Below, piece after piece: positions 32,820 through 41,606 of a stretch of 64,000 nucleotides of DNA. Source of the stretch: Streptomyces sp. TLI_235 (GTDB lineage Bacteria; Actinomycetota; Actinomycetes; Streptomycetales; Streptomycetaceae); contig NSGV01000002.1 of NCBI GenBank assembly GCA_002300355.1, positions 1,302,001 to 1,366,000 on the forward strand, read 5' to 3'. How positions within the stretch are numbered: the first letter of the stretch is position 1; the number at the start of each line of letters is the position of its first letter. The notes under the pieces were generated by a model. It searched no databases and had not been told where the DNA came from. It saw only the letters and a program-made list of their open reading frames with translations. The translations under genes were made by a program, and so were the position numbers.

Positions 32820-35800
32820 TCACAGCCCGATCCGCAGCGGGTCGAGGCGGGTGGCGACCAGGTTGGTGGCGCCGTGGTGGCGTTCCACGTGGCCGCGGAC
32901 GAGCAGGCCGGCCCGGTCGAGGGCGGTACGGCGGCGGGACTCCCAGACCGGGCGGCTGCAGATGACGTTGATCAGGCCGGTCTCGTCCTCCAGGCTGATG
33001 AACAGCACTCCGCCGGCCGTCGGCGGCCGCTGGCGGTGCGTCACCAGTCCGCCGACCACCACCGGTGTGCCGGGCGGGACGGCGGCCAGCTGGACGGCGG
33101 TGAGCGCGCCGCCGCGGTTCAGCGCGTCCCGCAGGTGCTGCACCGGGTGGCTGGTGGCGGAGGCGCCGACCGCCCACAGGTCGGCGATGGTCTCCTCGAC
33201 CGGGGTCATCGCGGGCAGCGGCGGGGCGGTGGCACCCGGCGCGGTGCCGGGGATGGTGTCCGGGCCCGAGGTGGCGTACACCCCTGCCGTCCAGAGTGCC
33301 TGGCGGCGCGTCAGCCCGAAGCAGCCGAAGGCCCCGGCGGTGGCCAGCGCTTCCAGCACCGGGGTGGGCAGGGCGGTGCGACGGGCGAAGTCCTCCAGGT
33401 CGGTGTAGGGCTGCCCGGCGACGACGAGTTCGGCCTGCGCGGTGCCGAGGCCGCGGACGGCGGAGAGGCCCAGCCGGATCGCCGGCTGCGGTTTGCCGGC
33501 GGTGCGCGGCGGCGGGGCGGAGGGCTCGTCCTCGGGCTCCAGGACGGGTCCGGCGGCGGAGGCGTTGACGTCCACCCCGCGGACCCGCACCCCGTGCCGC
33601 CGGACGTCGGTGATCAGGCTGAGCGGCGAGTAGAAGCCCATCGGCTGGTTGGCCAGCAGGGCGCAGGTGAAGGCCGCCGGGTGGTGGTACTTCAGCCAGG
33701 CGCTGGCGTACACCAGGTAGGCGAAGCTGATCGCGTGGCTCTCCGGGAAGCCGTAGTTGGAGAAGGCCTCGATCTTGGTGTAGACGTCCTCGGCGGTCTC
33801 GGCGGGGATGCCGCGCTCGGCCATGCCGCGCAGCAGCCGGTCGCGGAGTTCGGCGACCCGCTGGTGGGAGCGTTTGGCGCCCATCGCCTGCCGCAGCCGG
33901 TCCGCCTCGGCGGGGCTGAACCCGGCGCAGTCGATGGCGAGTTGCATCATCTGTTCCTGGAACAGCGGGACGCCGAGGGTCTTGCCGAGCGCGCGTTCCA
34001 TCAACGGGTGCGGGCAGTGGGCGGGTTCGGTGCCGGCCCGGCGCCGCAGGTAGGGGTGGACGGAGCCGCCCTGGATCGGCCCGGGCCGGATCAGTGCGAC
34101 CTCGACCACCAGGTCGTAGAAGTGCCGGGGCCGCAGCCGCGGCAGGGTGGCCATCTGGGCGCGGGACTCGACCTGGAAGACGCCCACCGTGTCGGCGCGG
34201 CAGAGCATCTCGTACACGGCCGGGTCGTCGTCGGGGATGTCGGCGAGGGTGTAGCGGTCGCCGGAGTGGGCGGCGATCAGGTCGCAGGTGTCGTGCAGGG
34301 CGGAGAGCATGCCGAGGCCGAGCAGGTCGATCTTGACGAGTCCGGCGCCGGCGGTGGAGTCCTTGTCCCACTGGAGGACGGAGCGGCCGGGCATCCGGGC
34401 CCACTCGGTGGGGCAGATCTCGCCGACCGGCTCCCGGGTGAGCACCATGCCGCCCGAGTGGATGCCCAGGTGCCGTGGCAGGCCGAGGAGTTGGCCGCCG
34501 AGGGCGAGGACGTCGGCGGGGATGAGGGCGTCGTCGGCGGGGGCGGAACGGAAGTCGACCTGCTTGGTGAAGGCCTCGATCTGGCCGCTCGGGTAGCCGA
34601 GTGCCCGGGCGGCGTCGCGCAGCGCGAGCCGGGGCCGGTAGGTGATGACGTTGGCGACCTGGGCGGCGTGTTCGCGGCCGTAGCGCCGGTAGACGTACTG
34701 GATGACCTCCTCGCGGCGGCGGTTCTCGATGTCGAGGTCGATGTCGGGCGGGCCGTCGCGCTCCGTGCTGAGGAAGCGCTCGAAGAGCAGGCCGTAGTGC
34801 AGCGGGTCGACCGCGGTGATGCCGAGGGCGTAGCAGACCGCGGAGTTGGCGGCCGAGCCGCGGCCCTGGCACCAGATGTCCTGCTGGCGGCAGAAGGCCA
34901 CGATGTCGTGGACGATGAGGAAGTAGCCGGCCAGGTCCAGCTGGTCGATGACGTCGAGTTCGCGGGCGAGTTGGCGCAGCGCGGGTTCGTTGCCGGGGCC
35001 GAAGCGGGCCGGCCCGCCCTCGACGACCAGGGCGCGCAGATGGCTGATCTCGGTGTGCCCCTCGGGTACCGGGAAGCCGGGCAGCCGGGGTTCGAGGCCG
35101 CCGAAGTCGAAGGCGCAGGCCCGGCCCAGGTCGACGGTGGCCTCCCGGACGCCGGGGAAGCGGGCCAGCCGGGCCGCCATCTCGCGGCCGGAGCGCAGGT
35201 GGGCGGTACCGGCGGCCATCGTCCAGCCGGCCGCGTCGCGCAGGGTGCGGCGGTCGTGCAGGGCCGCGAGGGCCTGGGCGAGTCGTCCCTGGGCGGAGGC
35301 GGCGTGGTGGGCGTTGTTGGAGGCGACGGCGGTGATCCCGGTGCGGGCGGCGAGGGCGGCCAGCCGGTCGTTGCGCAGGTCGTCGCCGGGCAGCCGCTGG
35401 TCGATCAGTTCGACGAAGACGTTCTCCTGTCCGAACGCCTCGGCGAGGGCGTGGAGTTCACGCAGCGCGGCGTCCTCCCCGGCGGCGGCCAGTGCGGCCG
35501 GGACACGGCCCTTGCGGCAGCCGGTGAGCACCGCCCACTCGCCGTGGTGGGCGGCGGCGAGTTCGGCGAGGTCGTACGCGGGGCGGTTCTTGGCGCCGCC
35601 GCGCAGCTGGGCGGCGGCGATCGCGGCGGACAGCCGGCGGTAGCCCTGCGGGGATCGGGCGAGCACCAGCAGGTGGTCGTCTGGGGTGAGCGAGAGCTCG
35701 GCGCCGAAGACGGTGCGCACCCCGGACTCCTTGGCGGTCTCGGCGAACCGGACGGCGCCGTACAGGCCGTCGTGGTCGGTGAGCGCGATCGCCTCCACGC

Positions 35801-36035
35801 CGAGCCGGGCGGCCTCGGCGGTCAGCACCTCGGGGTCGCTGGCGCCGTCCAGGAAGCTGAACGCGGAGTGCACGTGCAGTTCGGCCCAGGCCGGGGTGCC
35901 GGGCGGCGGCGGGGGCGGTTCCTGTGGCGGGCGGCGGCGCAGCGGCAGCACGGTGCCGCCGGCCGGGGCGGGGCGGCCGGACATCCGGCGGTGGAGTTCG
36001 CTCCAGGGGAGCGAGGGGTGGCTGGTGAATCCCAT
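32820..36035 (-). CDS. dnaE2: Error-prone DNA polymerase III alpha subunit DnaE2 (ImuC)
   Basis: A 1071-residue C-family polymerase. The PHP domain begins ELHVHSAFSFLDGASDPE (about 52-69). The palm holds the catalytic aspartates in GPPDIDLDIENRRREEVI, and further family blocks are GRGSAANSAVCYALGIT, LQWDKDSTAGAGLVKIDLLGLGML and FSNYGFPESHAISFAYLVYAS. An OB domain (VVVGGLVTHRQRP...LEDETGLINVI) lies near the C-terminus and the clamp-binding and tau-binding tail is short, as in DnaE2. The Pro-rich N-terminal 50 residues are typical. It is the third gene of the imuA'-imuB-dnaE2 mutasome, 119 bases after imuB, and performs mutagenic translesion synthesis after damage. Confidence 0.96.
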   Translation of the reverse strand: MGFTSHPSLPWSELHRRMSGRPAPAGGTVLPLRRRPPQEPPPPPPGTPAWAELHVHSAFSFLDGASDPEVLTAEAARLGVEAIALTDHDGLYGAVRFAETAKESGVRTVFGAELSLTPDDHLLVLARSPQGYRRLSAAIAAAQLRGGAKNRPAYDLAELAAAHHGEWAVLTGCRKGRVPAALAAAGEDAALRELHALAEAFGQENVFVELIDQRLPGDDLRNDRLAALAARTGITAVASNNAHHAASAQGRLAQALAALHDRRTLRDAAGWTMAAGTAHLRSGREMAARLARFPGVREATVDLGRACAFDFGGLEPRLPGFPVPEGHTEISHLRALVVEGGPARFGPGNEPALRQLARELDVIDQLDLAGYFLIVHDIVAFCRQQDIWCQGRGSAANSAVCYALGITAVDPLHYGLLFERFLSTERDGPPDIDLDIENRRREEVIQYVYRRYGREHAAQVANVITYRPRLALRDAARALGYPSGQIEAFTKQVDFRSAPADDALIPADVLALGGQLLGLPRHLGIHSGGMVLTREPVGEICPTEWARMPGRSVLQWDKDSTAGAGLVKIDLLGLGMLSALHDTCDLIAAHSGDRYTLADIPDDDPAVYEMLCRADTVGVFQVESRAQMATLPRLRPRHFYDLVVEVALIRPGPIQGGSVHPYLRRRAGTEPAHCPHPLMERALGKTLGVPLFQEQMMQLAIDCAGFSPAEADRLRQAMGAKRSHQRVAELRDRLLRGMAERGIPAETAEDVYTKIEAFSNYGFPESHAISFAYLVYASAWLKYHHPAAFTCALLANQPMGFYSPLSLITDVRRHGVRVRGVDVNASAAGPVLEPEDEPSAPPPRTAGKPQPAIRLGLSAVRGLGTAQAELVVAGQPYTDLEDFARRTALPTPVLEALATAGAFGCFGLTRRQALWTAGVYATSGPDTIPGTAPGATAPPLPAMTPVEETIADLWAVGASATSHPVQHLRDALNRGGALTAVQLAAVPPGTPVVVGGLVTHRQRPPTAGGVLFISLEDETGLINVICSRPVWESRRRTALDRAGLLVRGHVERHHGATNLVATRLDPLRIGL

Positions 36036-36154
36036 CGGGGGTGGTGCTCCGTCGGTCGTGCCGGGCCGGTCTCCCCCTGTGGCCGGTCGGTCGTGGTTCG
36101 GTGGTGCCCGGTGGCCCGGGTGCGGCGTGTCCTGTGCCGACGTGTCCCGTGCTG

Positions 36155-37990
36155 TCAGTCGTAGGCGCCCTCCACGTACCAGCGGCCGCCCTCGACGGTG
36201 AGCAGCAGGGCGCGGCCGTCGGCGACGGCGACCTGGAAGCGCGCCCGGCGGCGGGCCAGGGCCGGGTCCCACCAGTGCTCGACGGCGGGCCAGGGCCCGG
36301 TCCAGCCGGTGACCTCCAGGACGCGGCCGTCCAGGGCGATCCGGGCCGGCGGGGCGGAGACCTCGGCCCGCCCGTCGACGCCGACCGGCTGTCCGGCCGC
36401 GTCCAGCACCGAGACCGGCAGCGGGGCGCGGGGCACCACGGACGGCGCCGGGTCCTGCACCCGGCCCGGCCAGGGGGCGGTGGCACCGGCGGTGTGCCGC
36501 TCCCCGGAGTCCTCCGTCCAGGTGGTGCGGGTCGCCCACTCGCCGGGGCTGCGGCCACCGGCCGGCTCGACCCGGCGCAGCCCCGCGTACCCGAGCAGGG
36601 CCTGGACACGGGCCACCGCCCGCTCGACCCGGTCCTCGACGACGGCCTGCCCCCAGAGGGCCAACTGCCGCCCGCGGTCCGGGACGAGGCCGTCCGGGAC
36701 GAGCCGCAGCGCGGTGAAGCCGCCGGCCTCCTCAGGGAAGCGTCCGGCGCCCTGCCAGGCCTGCAGCTGCCAGCGGACCCGCTCGGCGAGCGCCGCCGAA
36801 CCCAGCCGTCCCTCGTGCCGCCACAGCCGGGACGCCGTCCCGCCGTCGGCGCAGGTCACCTCGACGGCGACCCGCTGGCAGGCGAGGCCGGCCGCACCGA
36901 GCCGGGCGTGCAGCCGGTCGGCGAGCGCCCGCCCGACGAAGACCAGCGGCTCGGAGGACTCCTCCGGCGGGTCGAAGAGCTGCTCGACGGCCAGGTCGGG
37001 GCCGGCCCTGCGGGGTGTCAGCGGTCGGGCCTGCAGGCCCCGGGCCAGCCGGTGCGCGGCAGTCCCCGCCGGCCCGAACCGGTCGGCGACCGCCTCGCCG
37101 GAGAGCACGGCGAACGCCCCGACCGTGTGGATGCCGAGCCTGCCCAGCAGATCGGCGAGGTCCTCGTCACCGAGCGCCGCCACCGGGTACGGCGCGAGGA
37201 ACTCGGCCGTCCGTCCCTGCGGCACCAGCACCCCGGCCCGGGCCGCCAGCACCGCCGCGAACAACCCGTCCGCCACCCCGACCAGCCCGGACGGCGGCAC
37301 GGGGGCGGGCCGGGGGACGGCCTGCGGCGCACGTTCCTCCGCCGCAGGAGCCTGCGGGTGAGCGGCAGGAGCGGCACCGGGGACGGCGTGCAGGGGGACG
37401 GCGGGCGCGGCGGCCGGGGCGGGGTGCAGCCTCCGAACGGTGCCGGGCTGTTCGACTCCGTCCCCCGGGTGCGGGTCGCGGCGCCCGGCGGCGGGCCCGT
37501 CCGTGCCGCGGGCGGGCCCGTCCGTGCCGGCGGCGGGCTCGTTCTCGTAGGGGGTGCGGGCGCCGGCGGTCTCGTCGGGTGCGGCGAGGGCGGCGGCGAC
37601 GGCTGCGCGGACTTTGCCGGCCAGGGCCTCCTCGCCGCCGAAGTAGCGGGCGGGGCCCTTGACGGGGATGGCGCAGAGGCCGGGGCGGAGGATCTCGACC
37701 CGGGGGGTGAAGGCCTCGACGGCGGCGGCGACCGGTTCGAAGCGCCGGGCCTCGGCCTCCTGGTCGCGTTCGCGCAGGCGCAGTTCGGGGCAGAGCCGCT
37801 GGGCGAGCCGGAGTCTCTGTCCGCGCCGGACTCCGGCGCTGCGGGCCTCGTCCGAGCAGGCCAGGACGTGGCCGGAGACCACCACGGCGACCGGTCCGTG
37901 GTCGCCCTCGGCGGGTGCGGTGGCGACGACGGGCCAGTCCGGACACCAGACCACGAGGACGCGGGGCACCCGGGGCTGCGGTTCGGCCAT
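36155..37990 (-). CDS. imuB: ImuB, inactive Y-family polymerase-like mutasome protein
   Basis: A 611-residue Y-family relative that starts RVLVVWCPDWPVVA. It retains the fold (LGDEDLADLLGRLGIHTVGAFAVLSGEAVADRFG is the helix-hairpin-helix thumb), but the two or three catalytic acidic residues of active Y polymerases are absent: the first site reads WCPDWP and no DE pair follows the finger region. ImuB acts as a hub that binds the beta clamp, ImuA' and DnaE2. Between about 148 and 235 a Pro/Ala/Gly-rich insert with GTDGPA repeats separates palm and thumb. Its ATG lies one base after the imuA' stop. Confidence 0.92.
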   Translation of the reverse strand: MAEPQPRVPRVLVVWCPDWPVVATAPAEGDHGPVAVVVSGHVLACSDEARSAGVRRGQRLRLAQRLCPELRLRERDQEAEARRFEPVAAAVEAFTPRVEILRPGLCAIPVKGPARYFGGEEALAGKVRAAVAAALAAPDETAGARTPYENEPAAGTDGPARGTDGPAAGRRDPHPGDGVEQPGTVRRLHPAPAAAPAVPLHAVPGAAPAAHPQAPAAEERAPQAVPRPAPVPPSGLVGVADGLFAAVLAARAGVLVPQGRTAEFLAPYPVAALGDEDLADLLGRLGIHTVGAFAVLSGEAVADRFGPAGTAAHRLARGLQARPLTPRRAGPDLAVEQLFDPPEESSEPLVFVGRALADRLHARLGAAGLACQRVAVEVTCADGGTASRLWRHEGRLGSAALAERVRWQLQAWQGAGRFPEEAGGFTALRLVPDGLVPDRGRQLALWGQAVVEDRVERAVARVQALLGYAGLRRVEPAGGRSPGEWATRTTWTEDSGERHTAGATAPWPGRVQDPAPSVVPRAPLPVSVLDAAGQPVGVDGRAEVSAPPARIALDGRVLEVTGWTGPWPAVEHWWDPALARRRARFQVAVADGRALLLTVEGGRWYVEGAYD

Positions 37991-37991
37991 G

Positions 37992-38753
37992 TCAGACCAC
38001 CGCCGTCGCGCCGACGGCCGGCGCCGCGGCGGGCCGGCGGGCCGGTTCGGCCGTCCGTCCGGGCGACCTGTTCGAAGACCCGTCCAGCGGCGCCCCGAGC
38101 GGCTGCGGGACGGACTCGACCGGGCGGGCGGTGCCGTGTTCGTCGGGCAGCCAGAGCCGGGCCGTCCGGACCCGGGCGGCCGTGCCGCGGCCCTCGGCGG
38201 CGATCTCGACCTGGCGGCCGCGCAGTTGTCCGTACCCGTCGCCGAGGCCGAACCAGCGGCCGGAGCGGACGCTGAGCCGCAGGCCCGCGCCGGGCCAGGG
38301 GCCGGCGACCAGCAGGGCGCAGCCGCCGCGCCGCAGGACGGCGGTGAGGCGGGCGGCGAGCTGGGGTGCGACGGGGCCGGTGGGGCGGAGCAGGATCACG
38401 CCGACGGCGCCGGCGAGGGCGGAGACCACCTCGGGCCAGTGCGGGCCGGGGTCGTCGGCGAGCAGCAGCCGGTGCAGGTCGAGGCCGTAGCCGGCGGCGG
38501 CGGCGAGCCCGAGGTCGGGGAGGCCGATCGCGGCGGCCCAGTCGCCGGCGGCGACTCCGCCGGCGGCGAGCGCCAGCAGGAGTGCGGTGTCGCCGGTGAC
38601 GGAGACCGCGGTGCCGCGGCGCAGGGCGCCGCCGGGGAGCAGCGGGGCCAGGGCCGGGAGGACCGGCAGCAGGGCGTCCTCGCCGGCCGGCGGGGTCGCC
38701 GCCGACCGTACGAACACATTTTCGATAACGGGCACACCCCCAGGATCGAACAT
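37992..38753 (-). CDS. ImuA', RecA-like mutasome accessory protein
   Basis: A 253-residue RecA-superfamily protein. It keeps the preface of the Walker A strand (LLPGGALRRGTAVSVTG) but the loop reads GDTALLLAL with no GKS/T, so ATP binding is probably lost, as in other actinobacterial ImuA' proteins. It bridges ImuB and RecA in the mutasome. The most upstream fitting start, ATG 38753, lies inside a LexA box, so either the mRNA is leaderless or translation begins at an internal GTG (38735 or 38717); the N-terminus should be treated as provisional. Confidence 0.85.
   Translation of the reverse strand: MFDPGGVPVIENVFVRSAATPPAGEDALLPVLPALAPLLPGGALRRGTAVSVTGDTALLLALAAGGVAAGDWAAAIGLPDLGLAAAAGYGLDLHRLLLADDPGPHWPEVVSALAGAVGVILLRPTGPVAPQLAARLTAVLRRGGCALLVAGPWPGAGLRLSVRSGRWFGLGDGYGQLRGRQVEIAAEGRGTAARVRTARLWLPDEHGTARPVESVPQPLGAPLDGSSNRSPGRTAEPARRPAAAPAVGATAVV
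38711..38724. promoter_or_regulatory. Degenerate second LexA-like box
   Basis: CGAAC-ACAT-TTTCG differs from the LexA consensus CGAACNNNNGTTCG at one position. It lies 36 bases inside the annotated imuA' frame, downstream of the perfect box. It may be chance or a co-operative site. Confidence 0.35.
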
Positions 38754-38760
38754 CCGTTCG
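38747..38760. promoter_or_regulatory. LexA (SOS) box of the imuA'-imuB-dnaE2 operon
   Basis: CGAAC-ATCC-GTTCG fits the actinobacterial LexA consensus CGAACNNNNGTTCG perfectly. It overlaps the imuA' ATG, where bound LexA would block RNA polymerase. This makes the whole mutasome operon SOS-inducible, as it is in mycobacteria. Confidence 0.9.
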
Positions 38761-38922
38761 CCATTCTTCAAGTCCGAATCGCCTGAGTGAGCTGCAGAAA
38801 CACACGGACCGCGACCCTGCGTGTCGGACGGGACGCCGAGTGGCCCGTCGAGCACAGTGGGTGGGGCCGGGGATTGCGGCCGGGCCGCAGCCGGCCGGGG
38901 CGACGAGCGGAGGCGAGGAACC

Positions 38923-39327
38923 GTGGACTGGAAGCTCGAAGTGGTGGTGGTCCCGGTCTCCGACGTGGACCGGGCCAAGCACTTCTACGCCGAGCAGGTC
39001 GGTTTCGCGGTCGACACCGACAGCCGGATCGGCGCGGAGGCCCGGATCGTCCAGCTGACCCCGCCGGGCTCGGCCTGTTCGATCATCATCGGCACCGGGG
39101 TCAGCGACTCGCGGCCGGGTTCGATGCAGGGCCTCCAGCTGGTGGTGGACGACATCGAGGCGGCCCGGGCGGCCCTCGTCGCCGGGGGCGTGGAGGTCGG
39201 CCCGGTGCAGCACTTCGAGGACGGGGTGAAGGCCGAGGGCAAGGGCGGCGACTGGAACTCCTTCGTGTTCTTCGCCGACCCGGACGGCAACGGCTGGGCC
39301 GTCCAGGAGCGTCCGGCCGGCACCTGA
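38923..39327 (+). CDS. VOC family protein (glyoxalase/dioxygenase superfamily)
   Basis: A 134-residue single-domain VOC protein. Starting at GTG 38923 (GGAGGCGAGGAACC upstream), it reads DWKLEVVVVPVSDVDRAKHFYAEQVGFAVDTD and ends FVFFADPDGNGWAVQERP. The xVxDVDRAKxFY motif and the FxDPDGN loop are characteristic of this superfamily. Possible metal ligands are at both ends, but the substrate is unknown. It is divergent from the mutasome operon. Confidence 0.88.
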   Translation: MDWKLEVVVVPVSDVDRAKHFYAEQVGFAVDTDSRIGAEARIVQLTPPGSACSIIIGTGVSDSRPGSMQGLQLVVDDIEAARAALVAGGVEVGPVQHFEDGVKAEGKGGDWNSFVFFADPDGNGWAVQERPAGT

Positions 39328-39331
39328 CCCC

Positions 39332-39387
39332 GGCCCGCCCCGACACGCCTCGCCGCTCAGGCCCGCCCCGACACGCCCCGCCGCTCA
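39332..39387. repeat. 28-bp tandem duplication spanning the end of the SpoIIE gene
   Basis: Two consecutive 28-bp units (39332-39359 and 39360-39387) differ at one base; both contain GGCCCGCCCCGACACGCC and end CGCCGCTCA. The second unit ends with the stop codon of the minus-strand phosphatase gene, and a further GGCCCG follows, so the duplication arose from the 3' end of that gene. Confidence 0.85.
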
Positions 39388-40500
39388 GGCCCGTTCGATG
39401 GCGACCGCCGCGGCGTCGTCCTTCAGCCGGCCGCCCACGTGGACCAGCAGGTCGCGGCGGAGCCGGTCGACCAGGCCGGACGGTTCGACGCCGCCCCACC
39501 GGGCGGCGCGTTCGGCGAGCGGGTAGAAGGCGCGTTCGCCGTCGCGGGCCTCGGTGACGCCGTCGGTGTAGAGCAGCAGGGTCTCGCCGGAGTGCACGTC
39601 GAAGGCGTCCTGCCGGTAGTGCGCGCCCGGCAGGGTGCCGAGTCCGATCGGCGGGGCGGAGCCGCCCGCCTCCAGGGTCCTGACGGGCTTCCCCTGGGAG
39701 AGCAGCAGCGGCGGCGGGTGCCCGCAGTTGGCGATCCGGACGGGCTCCGCCGGGTCGTCCGGCAGGTCGGCGAGCAGCACGGTGACGAAGCGTTCGACGG
39801 CGTCGTCCTCGTCCGGGCTCTCGGCGGTCTCGGCCAGGTGGCGGGCGAAGCTGGCGTCGAGGGCGGCCGCGAGACCGGGCAGGGCGATGTGGTGGTGGGC
39901 GATCTCGCGGAAGGCGCCGAGCACCTGCGCGGCGTCCTCGATGGCGGTCAGCCCCTTGCCCCGGACGTCCCCGATCAGCACCCGGGTGGCCCCGGGCACC
40001 CGGGTCGCGGCGTACAGGTCGCCGCCGAGCAGGGCCTCGTCCTCGGCGGGCAGGTAGAGGGCGGCGAGCCGGAGCGGGCCGAGCCGTTCGGGCAGCGGCC
40101 GCAGCAGTACCCGCTGCACCGTCTCGGAGACGGAGCGGACCCGGGTGAGTTCGCGCCCGCGCCTCTCCCGGACGCGGCAGTACAGCACGATCACCGTGGA
40201 GACCAGGATCAGGGCGATGATCTGCGTCTCGTGGTTGGTGGTGAACAGACCGCCGTGGAAGACCCCGATGACCACCTGGGCGGCCACCGCGAGGGCGCCG
40301 ATCAGACCGGTGAGCCAGGCGCCGGCGAAGGAGGCGGTGATGGCGGGGGCGACCACCAGCAGCGGGCCGAGGTGCACGTCGTTCGGGGAGGCCAGGTCGA
40401 CCACCGAGATCAGCACGATGAAGCCCAGCGGGATCATCACCAGCGCATGGGCACGCTGCCACACCCCGCGCAGGGCAGCCGGGCGCCGCCATCCGTGCAC
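39385..40500 (-). CDS. Membrane-anchored PP2C-type SpoIIE phosphatase
   Basis: A 371-residue protein. About four transmembrane helices occupy 18-110, then the PP2C/SpoIIE catalytic domain runs from about 130: LYLPAEDEALLGGDLYAATRVPG (the metal-binding GGD), LIGDVRGKGLTAIEDAA, and LLLYTDGVTEARDGERAF. It would dephosphorylate a Ser/Thr-phosphorylated anti-anti-sigma factor or another membrane-linked partner. GTG 40500 has GGAGG seven bases upstream, better than GTG 40506, which overlaps that site. No anti-sigma or antagonist gene is adjacent, so it is an orphan partner-switch phosphatase. Confidence 0.9.
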   Translation of the reverse strand: MHGWRRPAALRGVWQRAHALVMIPLGFIVLISVVDLASPNDVHLGPLLVVAPAITASFAGAWLTGLIGALAVAAQVVIGVFHGGLFTTNHETQIIALILVSTVIVLYCRVRERRGRELTRVRSVSETVQRVLLRPLPERLGPLRLAALYLPAEDEALLGGDLYAATRVPGATRVLIGDVRGKGLTAIEDAAQVLGAFREIAHHHIALPGLAAALDASFARHLAETAESPDEDDAVERFVTVLLADLPDDPAEPVRIANCGHPPPLLLSQGKPVRTLEAGGSAPPIGLGTLPGAHYRQDAFDVHSGETLLLYTDGVTEARDGERAFYPLAERAARWGGVEPSGLVDRLRRDLLVHVGGRLKDDAAAVAIERA

Positions 40501-40657
40501 CGTCACCCCTCCACCCTGCACCCGGGGCCGCCCGCGCACCTCCGCGACACGGCGGCCCCGTCCGGGCCCCGCAACCGGCCGCCGGCGTTGACCGTGATCT
40601 TGGACAGCGCCTACAGTCGGGACCGCTCCCCGCCCCCAGCCCGCCGAAAGGGCCCTG

Positions 40658-41557
40658 ATGAAGCGTCACGCGTGGCTGGACCGCATCCGGCAGCTCGACC
40701 CGGAGACCGACTACGCCGAGATCTACCGGATCAGCAGCTGGCACGAGTTCCCCTGGGACACCAACCAGTCGCTCGGCTTCGCGCTCTACCGGACGTACGC
40801 GGTGCCCTCCATCGGCCGGCTGCTGGCCCGCACCGGCGAGTTCACCGAGCGCGCGCAGAAACGGTACGACGACACCGTCCTCATCCTGGAGGCCGTGCTG
40901 GAGCACGGCTTCGACTCCGGGCCGGGCCGCGAGGCGATCCGCCGGATGAACGGGATGCACCGGCGGTACGGGATAGCGAACGAGGACTTCGTCTACGTCC
41001 TCGCCACCTTCGTGGTGGTGCCCAAGCGCTGGCTGGACGACTACGGCTGGCGCCCGTACTCCGCGCCCGAGATCCGGGCCGCCGTCAACTACTACCGCGA
41101 GCTCGGCCGGCACATGGGGCTGCGCGACGTCCCGGAGACGTACGAGGAGTTCGAGCGGCTGCTGGACGACTACGAGCGGGCGAACTTCGCCTTCGACGAG
41201 GGCGGCCGGGCGGTCTCCGACGCCACCCTGGACCTCACCGCGAGCTGGTACCCGCGCCCGGTCGGCGCCCAGATGCGGCGCTCCTCGATCTGCCTGCTGG
41301 ACGACCCGCTGCGGGAGGCCTTCGGCTACCCCCGGCCGCCGGCGGCGCTCACCGCGCTGGTCCGCGGCGGGATGCGGCTGCGCGGCCGGCTGGTCCGGCT
41401 GCTGCCGCCGCGCCGCAAGCCCCACCTGGCCCGGGACGGCCGGCAGGTCCGCGGCTACCCCGACGGGTACCGGATCGCCGAGCTCGGCACCTTCGAGGGG
41501 CCCGAGGACCGGGGCACCGGCGGCGGGGGCTGCCCCTTCGGCGCCGGGGCGTCCTGA
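40658..41557 (+). CDS. MpaB-type oxygenase (DUF2236, latex-clearing-like)
   Basis: A 299-residue protein of the DUF2236/MpaB family. Conserved blocks are RISSWHEFPWDTNQSLGFALYRTYAVPS, RMNGMHRRYGIANEDFVYVLATFVVVPKRW and LRDVPETYEEFERLLDDYE. MpaB from Penicillium and the latex-clearing protein Lcp are family relatives that cleave isoprenoid double bonds with haem or metal; the His residues in WHEFPW and MHRRYG could serve as ligands. It has no signal peptide, unlike Lcp, so it probably acts on an intracellular terpenoid or lipid. It forms no operon with the PP2C gene, which is divergent. Confidence 0.85.
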   Translation: MKRHAWLDRIRQLDPETDYAEIYRISSWHEFPWDTNQSLGFALYRTYAVPSIGRLLARTGEFTERAQKRYDDTVLILEAVLEHGFDSGPGREAIRRMNGMHRRYGIANEDFVYVLATFVVVPKRWLDDYGWRPYSAPEIRAAVNYYRELGRHMGLRDVPETYEEFERLLDDYERANFAFDEGGRAVSDATLDLTASWYPRPVGAQMRRSSICLLDDPLREAFGYPRPPAALTALVRGGMRLRGRLVRLLPPRRKPHLARDGRQVRGYPDGYRIAELGTFEGPEDRGTGGGGCPFGAGAS

Positions 41558-41606
41558 CACCCCGGCCCTCCCGGGCCCTGTCGGTGGCCCGTGCCAGGCT
41601 GGCGGC

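Noticed and set aside
32874..36164. A 1096-codon frame on the plus strand opposite dnaE2
   Set aside because: It is antisense to a complete and motif-rich DnaE2 and has only low-complexity Gly/Ala/Val text.
40658..41557. Secreted latex-clearing protein
   Set aside because: The DUF2236 fold matches, but there is no Tat signal peptide and the length is shorter than Lcp.
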